Of a DNA stretch of 64,000 bases, positions 36,772 to 47,847 are shown piece after piece. Made by a program: the position numbers and the translations under genes. The stretch is taken from the NCBI GenBank assembly GCA_964549495.1, contig CAZJWJ010000017.1, positions 1 to 64,000 of the forward strand, given 5' to 3'. The notes beneath the pieces are model-generated. The model made no database searches, was not told where the DNA came from, and was given only the letters and a program-made list of their open reading frames with translations. Origin of the DNA: JACKBJ01 sp964549495. Lineage in GTDB: Bacteria; Chloroflexota; Anaerolineae; Epilineales; Epilineaceae. Position 1 is the stretch's first letter; every line of letters starts with the position of its first letter.

Positions 36772-37566
36772 TTGACGCCGCAAGCCGCCTACCCCAGCCC
36801 GGAGCACGAGGCCGCTGCCGCGGCGGTGGTCGAGTTCTTTCGGGATTCCGGCGCCGCCGAGTCGGTGATCCTGACCGGTTCCTGTGCGCGCGGTCGAGCC
36901 AGCAGGGACAGCTGCCTGAACATGGTGGTGCTGCTGACGCCGGCCACCCTGGCCTCGCGCGGCGAGGCGCTGCGGGCGAGATGGAGCGGCCACCATGCCG
37001 GTTCACCGATCTTCCGGGAGCTGGAAGCGGTCGGCACCTTCAGCGAGCTGCATTTGGACATCATCGACGGCCTCTTCGCGCCGGTCGAGCGCGGCTGGAC
37101 CGGCGGGCCGGATGGCTTCGAGTTGGAGATCGGCAACTACCTGGTGTACGGCCAACCGCTCTGGCAACGGGGAGAGATGCTAGGCGTACTGCGCCGGCAC
37201 TGGCTGCCCTATTACGACGACAGCCTGCGCCGCCAGCGCTTGGCCGCGGCCCGACAATATGTGCTGAACGACCTGCGCCACATCCCCCTCTACGTCGACC
37301 GAAACCTTCACTTCCAGAGCTTCCAGCGGCTCTGGGACGCACTGCGCGGCTTCCTGCAAGCGCTGTTCATCGCCCGCCGGACCTATCCCATCGCCTATAA
37401 CAAGTGGATTCGCGAGCAGGTCGTCGAGATCCTCGGCGAGCCGGAGCTCTACGGTCGGCTGGTCGGTTTGATCGAGTTGGAGCGCCTGGAAGGTCGCGAG
37501 CTGGTCGGCAAGGCCTGGCAACTGGAGCAGCTGCTCGATCGCCACGCGCCGGCCGAGGAAGCGTAA
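36772..37566 (+). CDS. Nucleotidyltransferase-fold protein with degenerate active site
   Basis: A 264-residue protein. The N-terminal fold resembles minimal nucleotidyltransferases: ILTGSCARGRASRDSCLNMVVLL, where active members read GS-x-ARG-x-x-x-x-SD-x-D. Both catalytic Asp positions are changed (Cys and Asn), so transfer chemistry is unlikely. A helical C-terminal region (about residues 125-255) resembles DUF4037-type or kanamycin-nucleotidyltransferase partners. The only plausible start after the upstream in-frame stop is TTG 36772, with a weak ribosome site. It might act as a regulatory or binding pseudo-enzyme. Confidence 0.65.
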   Translation: MTPQAAYPSPEHEAAAAAVVEFFRDSGAAESVILTGSCARGRASRDSCLNMVVLLTPATLASRGEALRARWSGHHAGSPIFRELEAVGTFSELHLDIIDGLFAPVERGWTGGPDGFELEIGNYLVYGQPLWQRGEMLGVLRRHWLPYYDDSLRRQRLAAARQYVLNDLRHIPLYVDRNLHFQSFQRLWDALRGFLQALFIARRTYPIAYNKWIREQVVEILGEPELYGRLVGLIELERLEGRELVGKAWQLEQLLDRHAPAEEA

Positions 37567-37596
37567 GGTCTCGTCGAGCAACAAGCGCCCGCCGGG

Positions 37597-38904
37597 TCAC
37601 CGTGACATGGGTTCGCGTCCGCCGAGCGGGGTGGACGGGGCTTCCTCGGATTCGGCGAAGCCCCAATCCTCGGCGACCCCCGCCAAGGCCAGCGCCGCCA
37701 CGCGGTCGCTTGCCGGCCGCGTCCAGTGCACGCCGTCGCGCTTGCGCGCGGCGTAGGGCTCGCCGCGCTCGTCCGGCAGCTCGAAGGCGTAGCCGCCATC
37801 CGGCCCGCTGAACATCGACTCGGTCTCCACGATCTGCACCCAGGGCCGATCCGCCGCGGCCTGGCGCAACACCTCGTTGATCGCCCGCGCCGCCGAGGCC
37901 AGGGGCTCGTCGCGCATGGGCGGCAGGCCGATCCAGCGGAGCTCGACCCTCGCCCGGCCGGCCGCGTCCATGATGCCGGCCGCGCGCCGCTGGTATTCGC
38001 GGGCCCATTCCGGCGATCCGGCCTCGAGGAGCTGGCCGTCCACGAACATGTTCTGGCCCTCGTTGCCGGCGAAGACCAGGAGCAGCACCTCGATGGGACC
38101 GCTCGGCACTGCCGCCGAGGCGGAGGCCCGCTCGGCCGACACCGGCGAGATCGTGGATGCCCCGAAGGCCTCCATGTCCACCAAGGCCGCTGCCTCCGCC
38201 ATCGTCTCGGAGAGCCGGGCCGGCCAGTCGAAGTAGTCGGGCCGCGTCAGCGCGGTGGCGATCCGGCCCTCCATGCTCACCTCGATCGGCAGGCCCAGCG
38301 CCTGAATTCGCTGCAGCTCGAGGCCCAGGGGCTCGGCGAAGGAGTCACCGGCCACGTGTAGGCGCAGCGGCACCACGGTCGAAGGCCGGCGGCGCGAAGC
38401 GGAGTGCAGCGAGGTCGGCATCGCGCTGGTCGGATTCGATGCGATCGAGTGCGCCTGGCGCGGACCGATCCGGCGGAGCCCTTCGTCCGCGGTCGTGCTC
38501 GCGCGCGCTGGAACCGGCTGCCCGCGAGTCGCGAAGGGAAGATAGGCCGGCTCCCGGATCGCGAAGGCCGGGGCATCACCGCGACCTTCCCCCCGCTCCG
38601 CCGCCACGACGGGTCGAGAGGACGCCAGCCGAATCGAACCGAAGTCCCCGGCGCGCAGGGCCGCGAGGCCGATCGCCGGCCGGTCGAGCCCGGCGCGCCG
38701 CGCCGCCTGGTGGAGGCCCGTCGTCAGGGTGAGCATTCCGTCGCGGCGCGGACCGTAGGCTTGGTGCCCTGCGGCCTCGACCAAGCTGGCCGAGCCCAGC
38801 AGGGCGGCCAGGCCGAAGGCGAGGAGCAGGGCGGCGAAGGCCGGCCAATGCGAAGAGGGATCATCGGTCGTGCGTGAGTCTGCGTTGGGGGCGGACGGGG
38901 CCAT
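37597..38904 (-). CDS. DUF459 SGNH-hydrolase-like exported protein, MBOAT partner
   Basis: A 435-residue protein with an N-terminal membrane anchor (about residues 20-45), a low-complexity spacer, and a DUF459 SGNH-type domain (about 180-415). Block I is LHVAGDSFAEPLG (Ser), block III is FAGNEGQNMF and the C-terminal block is DGVHWTRPASDR (Asp-His), so the catalytic triad appears complete. In known systems such proteins receive an acyl group from an AlgI-type MBOAT and pass it to a polysaccharide outside the cell. The MBOAT gene is 79 bp upstream. GAGGAG precedes the ATG at 38904. Confidence 0.85.
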   Translation of the reverse strand: MAPSAPNADSRTTDDPSSHWPAFAALLLAFGLAALLGSASLVEAAGHQAYGPRRDGMLTLTTGLHQAARRAGLDRPAIGLAALRAGDFGSIRLASSRPVVAAERGEGRGDAPAFAIREPAYLPFATRGQPVPARASTTADEGLRRIGPRQAHSIASNPTSAMPTSLHSASRRRPSTVVPLRLHVAGDSFAEPLGLELQRIQALGLPIEVSMEGRIATALTRPDYFDWPARLSETMAEAAALVDMEAFGASTISPVSAERASASAAVPSGPIEVLLLVFAGNEGQNMFVDGQLLEAGSPEWAREYQRRAAGIMDAAGRARVELRWIGLPPMRDEPLASAARAINEVLRQAAADRPWVQIVETESMFSGPDGGYAFELPDERGEPYAARKRDGVHWTRPASDRVAALALAGVAEDWGFAESEEAPSTPLGGREPMSR

Positions 38905-38983
38905 GGGGCGCGCTCCTCGTGGGATCGATTCGGATCGGGCTCGAGCTCGGGCCGGGAGGGATCGGCTCAGAAGAGGGAGGGGC

Positions 38984-40468
38984 TCAGAACTGGAAGTAGA
39001 TGAAGGGCGCCACGCCGTCGGGGCCGAGGGCATCGGCCAGGAAGAGCAGCAGGCCCACCGCCAGGCCCTGCAGCGCGAGGGGCAGCCGGGCGAAACGAGC
39101 CCCGAGCTGCGCCTGGGGCGCCGGCGGCAGGACTTGAAGGAGCAGCAGGGCCAGCCCGAGCGCGAGCACCCAGATTTGGGCAGGGTCCAACGTCGGCGCT
39201 TGCCAGACCGTCAGCCCGCGCAGGAGCATCGTCCCGGCCAGGCCGAAGCCCTCGGCCCGGAAGAGCAGCCAGCCCAGGCAGACCAGGTGGAAGGTGACGA
39301 GGCGGCCGGCCCAGGCCGGCAGGATGGGCGGGCGGCCCGCGCGAGCCTCGCGCCAGGCCCGCTCCAGGGCCAGCCAAAGCCCGTGCCAGAGGCCCCAGGC
39401 CACGAAGGTGGCGGCAGCGCCGTGCCAAAGCCCGCCCAGGAGCATGGTCAGGATGAGGTTGCGGTAGGTCCGCGCGCGGCCGGCACGGCTGCCGCCGAGG
39501 GGGATGTAGAGGTAGTCGCGGAGCCAGCGCGAGAGCGTCATGTGCCAGCGGCGCCAGAAGTCGGTCAGCGAGCGCGCGGCATAGGGGCGGTCGAAGTTGA
39601 GCGGGAAGCGAAAGCCCAGGAGCAGGGCGATGCCGATGGCCATGTCGGTGTAGCCGCTGAAGTCGGCGTAAATCTGGACCGCGTAGGCGTAGACCGCCAG
39701 CCAGATCTCGCCGGCACCATGGCGCTGCGGGGCGCCGAAGACCGGATCGACGACGAGGGTGGCCAGATGGTTGGCCACCACCACTTTCTTGAAGAGCCCG
39801 CCGCAGATCAACCAGGCCGCCCGGCCGGCATCCTCGGTCGATAGCCAGCGATGCCCCTGCAGTTGGGGCAGGAACTCGCTGGCGCGGACGATGGGGCCGG
39901 CCACCAGCTGCGGGAAGAAGGCCAGGTAGACCGCGACCTCCAAGAGGCCGGCCGGCTCGACCTGGCCTCGATAGACATCGACGGCGTAGCTGATGGCCTG
40001 GAAGGTGAAGAAGGAGATGCCCACCGGCAGCAGGATGTCCAGGAGCGGCATCCGGGCCGGCATGCCGAGGCCGCGCGCCAGCCCGTTGAACGAGCCGGCC
40101 AGGAAGCCGTAGTACTTGAACCAGCCCAGGATGCCCAGGTCGAAGGCCAGCAGCACGGCCAGCAAGACGCGGCGTCGGCCTGCACTCCTCGCGTCAGGCA
40201 GGCCCCCTCGTCCATCCTCGGTCGCATCGCCGCTTCGGTCGATCTGGCAAGCCGACCCTGGCGGCGGCGCCAGCCAGCGCGCGGCCCACGCGCTGACGAG
40301 CGTGGTCAGGACGATCAGCCCGACGAAGCGCCAGTCCCAGAAGCCGTAGAAGATATAGCTGGCTAGCAGCATGAACAGCCGCCAGGTGCGCGGACGGCCG
40401 GCCAGCAGCCAGGAGAGCGGATAGACCAGGCTGAAGAAGATGGCGAAGGCCAGGGTCGGGAAGAGCAT
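38984..40468 (-). CDS. MBOAT O-acyltransferase (AlgI/DltB-type)
   Basis: A 494-residue polytopic membrane protein. It shows the MBOAT core: ISFFTFQAISYAVDVYRG, then FWRRWHMTLSRWLRDYLYIP (proposed active-site region) and LGGLWHGAAATFVAWG with the conserved His. MBOATs move an acyl group, usually acetyl, across the membrane for O-acetylation of alginate, cellulose, peptidoglycan or teichoic acids. With the DUF459 gene next to it, an exported polymer is the likely target; which polymer is not visible. It matches the usual length and starts with ATG at 40468. Confidence 0.92.
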   Translation of the reverse strand: MLFPTLAFAIFFSLVYPLSWLLAGRPRTWRLFMLLASYIFYGFWDWRFVGLIVLTTLVSAWAARWLAPPPGSACQIDRSGDATEDGRGGLPDARSAGRRRVLLAVLLAFDLGILGWFKYYGFLAGSFNGLARGLGMPARMPLLDILLPVGISFFTFQAISYAVDVYRGQVEPAGLLEVAVYLAFFPQLVAGPIVRASEFLPQLQGHRWLSTEDAGRAAWLICGGLFKKVVVANHLATLVVDPVFGAPQRHGAGEIWLAVYAYAVQIYADFSGYTDMAIGIALLLGFRFPLNFDRPYAARSLTDFWRRWHMTLSRWLRDYLYIPLGGSRAGRARTYRNLILTMLLGGLWHGAAATFVAWGLWHGLWLALERAWREARAGRPPILPAWAGRLVTFHLVCLGWLLFRAEGFGLAGTMLLRGLTVWQAPTLDPAQIWVLALGLALLLLQVLPPAPQAQLGARFARLPLALQGLAVGLLLFLADALGPDGVAPFIYFQF

Positions 40469-40654
40469 GCCAGCAGCCTAGTCGCCGCGGGTGCCGGCTT
40501 GCCGGACGGACCGGCGCCGCGAGTTCGGCGTTTGGTCGACGGATTCGCGACGTCCGGCCTACGCCGTCGATCGCAGTTGCTCCATGCTGGCGGAACCAGG
40601 CTCTGAGACCTCGGACTGGCTTGACGCCTCTGGCCGCCCGCGTATTCTGGTCCG

Positions 40655-41953
40655 GTGCGCCCTCGAAACCTGCTCGGCCAGCCCATCCCCCGCGCACCGG
40701 GCGTCGAGAACCGCCTGGTGGCGGTGGGCTTGGCCGGCCGCTTCGCCGACGAGCTGATCGGCGGCCTGCCGGCCGTGCTCATGCCGACCATCCGCCAGAC
40801 GCTGGGCCTGAGCCTGGTGCAGGTGGGCTTGCTCGAGCAGGCGCTCTACTACGTGGCCGCTCTGGTCGAGCCGGGTTTCGCGCTCCTCATCGACATCGGC
40901 CGCCGGCCCTGGTTGATGGCCTTCGGCGCAGCCGGCATCGGCCTGGCGGTCATCACGATGGGCCTGGCCGGCGGCTTCGGGATGCTCCTGGCCGGCTACA
41001 TGATCTACGGCCTGGCCAGCGGCCCCCTGGCCCACACCGCCGACGTGGTCCTGGTGGGGGCCCACCCCGAGGCGCCAGGCCGCATCTTCGCCCGCGCCAC
41101 GGCCATCGACACCATCGGCGCGCTGCTGGCACCGCTCTCGGTGGCGCTGGTCTTCGCCCTGGGCTGGGGCTGGCGGGGCCTATTGGTGGCCGGGGGCAGC
41201 CTGGGGCTGTTGTATGCCTTGGTGATCCTGGGCACGCGCTTCCCGCCGCCGCGCCGCGACGCTGCGGTGGACGAGTTCGGCTCGGCCGGGTTGGAAGGCA
41301 ACATACCTTCGCAGGCCGACGTGACCCAAGCGGCACCTACCAGCCAGGCGAGCTTGGCGCCGATGACCCGCCTTCGAGGGCTGCTGTCGACCTTCCGGCA
41401 GAACCTGCGCGCGGTGATGGCCAGCCCGGTGGCGCGGCGCTGGCTGCTCTTCCTGCTCCTGCTCGAGGTCATCGAGGCGCCGGGACGCTTCCAGACCATC
41501 TGGCTGGCCGAGCAGGCCGGAATGGGTCAGGCCATGGTCGGCGGCTATCGCGCCTTCGAGATGGCGGTCACCTTCCTGGCCCTGGTGGTCCTGGACCGCG
41601 GCCTATCGGGCATCGACCAGGGCCATCTCCTGCGCCGAACCAGCCAGCTCCTGCTCCTGCTCTACCCCGCCTGGCTGCTTACACCCGGCATCGCCAGCCG
41701 CTTCCTGCTGGGCGCACCGCTTGCCTTCCTGATGGCGCTCTACTGGCCCATCGGTCGCGGACAGGCGCTGGTCAGCGTGCCGGGCAAGGCCGGCGCGCTG
41801 ACCGCCGTCACCGCGCTGTACGGCCTCCTGCCGCTGAACATCGGCATGGGCTGGCTGGCCCAGCGAATCGGTCTGACGCCGGCCATGCTGTTGGTCTTCA
41901 GCATCGGGCTGGTGGGAATGCTGATCACCCTCGGCTTCGGATCCAGGAGCTGA
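40655..41953 (+). CDS. Major facilitator superfamily transporter
   Basis: A 432-residue protein with about twelve hydrophobic segments and a hydrophilic central loop (residues about 205-255). The first half carries loops of MFS type (ALLIDIGRRPWLMAFGAAG), and the second half repeats the pattern. There is no family-specific signature for a substrate. The GTG at 40655 is supported by AGCCGGTGCG only weakly. It is divergent from the MBOAT gene (186-bp intergenic region) and convergent with the aldolase-like gene, so its regulation is independent. Confidence 0.85.
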   Translation: MRPRNLLGQPIPRAPGVENRLVAVGLAGRFADELIGGLPAVLMPTIRQTLGLSLVQVGLLEQALYYVAALVEPGFALLIDIGRRPWLMAFGAAGIGLAVITMGLAGGFGMLLAGYMIYGLASGPLAHTADVVLVGAHPEAPGRIFARATAIDTIGALLAPLSVALVFALGWGWRGLLVAGGSLGLLYALVILGTRFPPPRRDAAVDEFGSAGLEGNIPSQADVTQAAPTSQASLAPMTRLRGLLSTFRQNLRAVMASPVARRWLLFLLLLEVIEAPGRFQTIWLAEQAGMGQAMVGGYRAFEMAVTFLALVVLDRGLSGIDQGHLLRRTSQLLLLLYPAWLLTPGIASRFLLGAPLAFLMALYWPIGRGQALVSVPGKAGALTAVTALYGLLPLNIGMGWLAQRIGLTPAMLLVFSIGLVGMLITLGFGSRS

Positions 41954-41979
41954 GCTTGGAACCATCCTCATCTGTGCCT

Positions 41980-43113
41980 CTAATTGCTTGACGAGCCCTG
42001 AGGTCGGCGATCCACCAAGGTCTCGTGCCCCCGCGCGGACACCGGCACGACGGCCTTCACCAGACCGCCTTCGATGAGCACCGCCTCATCGGCCAGGTTG
42101 ACCGTCGGGCAGACGTGGCGGGGCGCCAGGCGTAGGCGCTCGCCGGGGCGGGGAGACGGGCCGCTCTCGACCGAGACCGGCAGGTGCTCCTCGCTGGGTC
42201 GGTGGGCGCGCAGTCCTGGCAGGCCCAGCACGGCGGCGCAGGGGTCGCCGGCCGCCGCGTCGATGGCCTTGCTGCCGGCGTCGAGCGTCAGGCGGCCCAC
42301 GGCCGGCCGGCTGATGACCGTGGACAGGACGGTGGCGGCGAAGTCGTAGCCATCGAGGCCCGTGCCGCGGCTGCTGAGGTCCCAGTAGACGACGGTGCCC
42401 GGGCTGACGCGGTGGCGCCGACCGGCGAAGGCCGGGTGGCGGGCGGCGATGGCGAAGGCCGGCGTGCCGCTGGTGATCAGCTCGGCCTCGCCCAGGCTCA
42501 GGCGGTCGGCCAGCTCGGTCAGCCGCGGGTAGAGCGCATCGGCTGCGGCCGGCCGTTCGGACGGCGGGATGCCGGCGAAGTGGCCCTCGTAGGCGTGCAG
42601 GCCGCGCAGGCGCGTGCCGGCGGCATCCCGGGTCGCGAGGATACGCGCTTCGTCCTCCAAGGGGACGCCGCTGCGGCCCATGCCGGGGTCCACGTCCAGG
42701 TAGAGGCCGAGCGGGCGCCCGGTCGCCTCGACCTCCCGGACATGTTCGGCGTCTTCGGTCAGCAGCGAGCAGGTCTGGTTGGGATGCTCGTCGGCCAAGC
42801 TCGCATAGCGCTCGAGATTGGGACCGCGCAGGCTCATGGCCAGGAGCAGATCGATCCGCAGCCCCATCCGATCCGCCAGCTCGAGCAGCACCCGGGCCTC
42901 GCGGGTGGTGGCGCATTTGAAGCTGCGCAGGCCGGCCTCGAGCATCAGGGCCTGCACCTCGGGCAGCTTGGCCGTCTTGACATGCGGCTGCCAACGGTCC
43001 GGGTGCCCGATCAGCTCCAGGCTGCGCATCAGGTTCTGGCGGACGATGCCCAGGTCGATCAGGAGGGCTGGCGTCAGGAGATCGTCGAGGCTGGGGCGGC
43101 GATTGCGGACCAT
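41980..43113 (-). CDS. D-threonine aldolase / D-serine dehydratase-like PLP enzyme
   Basis: A 377-residue fold-type III PLP enzyme of the DSD1/low-specificity D-threonine aldolase group. The PLP Lys is in WQPHVKTAKLPEVQ (about residue 46), the barrel motif DVDPGMGRSGV follows, and the metal-binding HVCPTVNLADE lies near the C-terminus. Both D-threonine cleavage and D-serine dehydration occur in this family, so the exact substrate is open. Start: ATG 43113, the closest to the family N-terminus (LDDLLTPALLIDLGIV). It may take up D-amino acids released from the cell wall, an inference. Confidence 0.87.
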   Translation of the reverse strand: MVRNRRPSLDDLLTPALLIDLGIVRQNLMRSLELIGHPDRWQPHVKTAKLPEVQALMLEAGLRSFKCATTREARVLLELADRMGLRIDLLLAMSLRGPNLERYASLADEHPNQTCSLLTEDAEHVREVEATGRPLGLYLDVDPGMGRSGVPLEDEARILATRDAAGTRLRGLHAYEGHFAGIPPSERPAAADALYPRLTELADRLSLGEAELITSGTPAFAIAARHPAFAGRRHRVSPGTVVYWDLSSRGTGLDGYDFAATVLSTVISRPAVGRLTLDAGSKAIDAAAGDPCAAVLGLPGLRAHRPSEEHLPVSVESGPSPRPGERLRLAPRHVCPTVNLADEAVLIEGGLVKAVVPVSARGHETLVDRRPQGSSSN

Positions 43114-43358
43114 GCCCGGATTATGGACCGGCGACCGCAGCCTGCCCAGCAGGCTCGACTCCGCACGACGGTGACGCGCACCGCCCATCGAACGAACACG
43201 AGACAAAGCGCGAGGCGAACGCCGCTGGGGACGCCCGCCTCGCTGGGGGGAGAGGGTTTCAACAGTCCGTGTTCAGTTCGGGCCAGTTCAATCTTGCCGG
43301 CATGAGCTCGGATGATCGGTTGACTCGGGTGAGGTCACCGCTCCGGGCCCGGTGGAAG

Positions 43359-43568
43359 CTAGCGCTGGAAGCTGGATGCCTCGATGCGCAGATGCTCCGG
43401 GAGGTCGAGCACCATCACGCCCGTCTCCTCCTGCTGCCGCGACCATTCGTCGGCCTCGCGCTCGAGGACCGCCTCGAGCAGCCGACGGTAGCCGAGCAGC
43501 CGCTGGGCCTCCTGGACCTCGCCGTAGCCTTGGCTTCCTTGGACCTGCTTGCCGTGTTCACGATTCAT
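43359..43568 (-). CDS. Small hydrophilic protein of unknown function
   Basis: A 69-residue charged protein (EAQRLLGYRRLLEAVLERE, then GVMVLDLPEHLRIEASS) with a good GAGAGG ribosome site before the ATG at 43568. Codons are strongly GC3, like real local genes. The last third, with the VLDLPEHLRIEA pattern, could be a strand-helix. No family is recognised. It stands between the aldolase-like gene and gcvP and might be an antitoxin-like protein without a partner, which is only a guess. Confidence 0.5.
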   Translation of the reverse strand: MNREHGKQVQGSQGYGEVQEAQRLLGYRRLLEAVLEREADEWSRQQEETGVMVLDLPEHLRIEASSFQR

Positions 43569-44083
43569 GGGTTCACCTCTCTTGCACTGCAACTGTGTCG
43601 ACTGCGATCGTCCCTGAGCTTCTCTATACGCTTCAGCTGCCCCTTGGGTTCGGGCTTCAACGATCATGGATCACGTGATCGAGCTTTCGGGAGCGATCTT
43701 GTCCCTATAGACGCCGGAAGGATGCCCGAAGTTACGGTTCTAGATGTTAGAGCTTCGTTAGGAAAGGCCCATAAATGCGTTCAAATGCGTGATCGCGGGA
43801 AAGCCGCGGGTCCTGCGCCGGTCCGGCGTCGGGCGGGCGTGGGCTGCGCGCCGGCCGGGCAAGAAGGACGGCCGGTCGCTGGGCGAGCCCGACAGCCTGT
43901 CGGGAGATCCAAAGCCGGTCCCAGCGAGGGCTGGCCAGCGAGGGGGGCTGGCGCATATAATTTCGGCCGTTCGCCCAGAGGGACGCGTTCGGTCGCGTAT
44001 CGTCCATCGCGATGCCCGACGGCTGACGCCGTCATCGACAGCGGGCGCGCCCAAACCCCACCGTCAGCGAGAGGAAGCCTGCC
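43569..44083. other. 515-bp intergenic region before gcvP
   Basis: The left half is relatively A/T-rich for this genome (notably 43725-43790); the right half is GC-rich and leads to a TATAAT box. I looked for a glycine riboswitch and did not find its consensus. No small gene is supported. Confidence 0.4.
43956..43961 (+). promoter_or_regulatory. Perfect -10 hexamer TATAAT before gcvP
   Basis: TATAAT at 43956-43961 lies 122 bp before the gcvP ATG. No good -35 sits 17 bp upstream, so an activator or alternative spacing may be needed. Confidence 0.45.
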
Positions 44084-46993
<2,910 letters not shown>

Positions 46994-47094
46994 GCGACGG
47001 CGTGCGCCGACGCACTTCAGCGATCGATGTCGCAGGGCACACAAAATCAGCGTAGTCGTGCTCGCCAGGCAATCCGGACTCCTCGACCAGAAGC

Positions 47095-47445
47095 CTAGAG
47101 TGTCCGGATCCTTACGGAACCTGGCGAGACGACCGCAAATCGTCCCGGCATCTCGTCTCCGTGTTCCGCCAAGGCCTCGACGACCGCGGCTGCTTTGCGT
47201 TCGGGCGATAGACCTGCCAGTCTCAGTAGCACAACGCCGGATGCCATCTTGCCCTGGCGGAACACGAGCTCACCGAAGTCGGTGTCCGCCGTGAGAAGCA
47301 ATGCACCGGCATGACCGGCTTGCTCCAGGACAAGCTCGTCAGAAATCGACGGGTCGACCTCGGCCACGTAGATCACTTCGAGGCCAGCCTCTCTCAAGGC
47401 GTAGACGATCGGCGCATCCACATTTTCATCGGCCAGGAGAATCAT
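47095..47445 (-). CDS. DUF5615 PIN-like toxin
   Basis: A 116-residue PIN-like protein starting MILLADENVDAPIVYALREAG, with the first metal-binding Asp-Glu, followed by LLLTADTDFGELVF with the second acidic pair. Both sites are intact, unlike the remnant near 32 kb. DUF5615 proteins are toxins paired with DUF433 proteins; the RNA target is not established. The ATG at 47445 overlaps the antitoxin stop as ATGA. It is convergent with gcvP. Confidence 0.88.
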   Translation of the reverse strand: MILLADENVDAPIVYALREAGLEVIYVAEVDPSISDELVLEQAGHAGALLLTADTDFGELVFRQGKMASGVVLLRLAGLSPERKAAAVVEALAEHGDEMPGRFAVVSPGSVRIRTL

Positions 47446-47678
47446 GCAGCGCCGGAAGTTACTGGATAGATGACATCGGCCTTGAGCGCGCGAGCTGCGA
47501 AGGCGATGGCTTCCCGGATCGACTCCTCGCTCAGACGGGGATGCGCCTCCAGGATCTGCTCCACAGACTCGCCCGCTGCTAGCTTCTCGAGAATCAGTTC
47601 TACCGAGATGCGTGTACCGCGAATGACGGGCTTACCCATCAAGACGTTCGGATCGGAGACGACGATCGGTTCGGGCAT
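47442..47678 (-). CDS. DUF433 antitoxin
   Basis: A 78-residue DUF433 protein: SDPNVLMGKPVIRGTRISVELILEKLAAGE with HPRLSEESIREAIAFAA. This is the common antitoxin fold with a winged helix that binds DNA. It precedes and overlaps the toxin gene by 4 bp. The ATG at 47678 is preferred because GGAGTCGC lies 5 nt upstream; a longer frame from 47726 adds non-family sequence. Confidence 0.87.
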   Translation of the reverse strand: MPEPIVVSDPNVLMGKPVIRGTRISVELILEKLAAGESVEQILEAHPRLSEESIREAIAFAARALKADVIYPVTSGAA

Positions 47679-47716
47679 CTTGCGACTCCTAGGCTTCGGT
47701 GCATCGCGCGGAACCC

Positions 47717-47746
47717 ATTCTAGCACTGAGGTTTATTGCGAGTGCT
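47717..47746 (-). promoter_or_regulatory. Promoter with operator-like inverted repeat for the DUF433/DUF5615 pair
   Basis: On the minus strand TGC-TAGAAT (hexamer 47717-47722) is an extended -10. It overlaps an inverted repeat, AGCACT (47722-47727) with AGTGCT (47741-47746), a good place for DUF433 autorepression. Confidence 0.5.
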
Positions 47747-47847
47747 GTGTAGTCGGCATCTAGTGGAGGCACATGCCCATCACCTCTATGTGTGACATGC
47801 GCCAGGAGATTCGCTAGGCGGCCCCATCCGGGGGCGATGCGTCCAGG

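Noticed and set aside
43569..44083. Glycine riboswitch before gcvP
   Set aside because: The region lacks the conserved aptamer core sequences I would expect, and no terminator or anti-ribosome-site hairpin is present.
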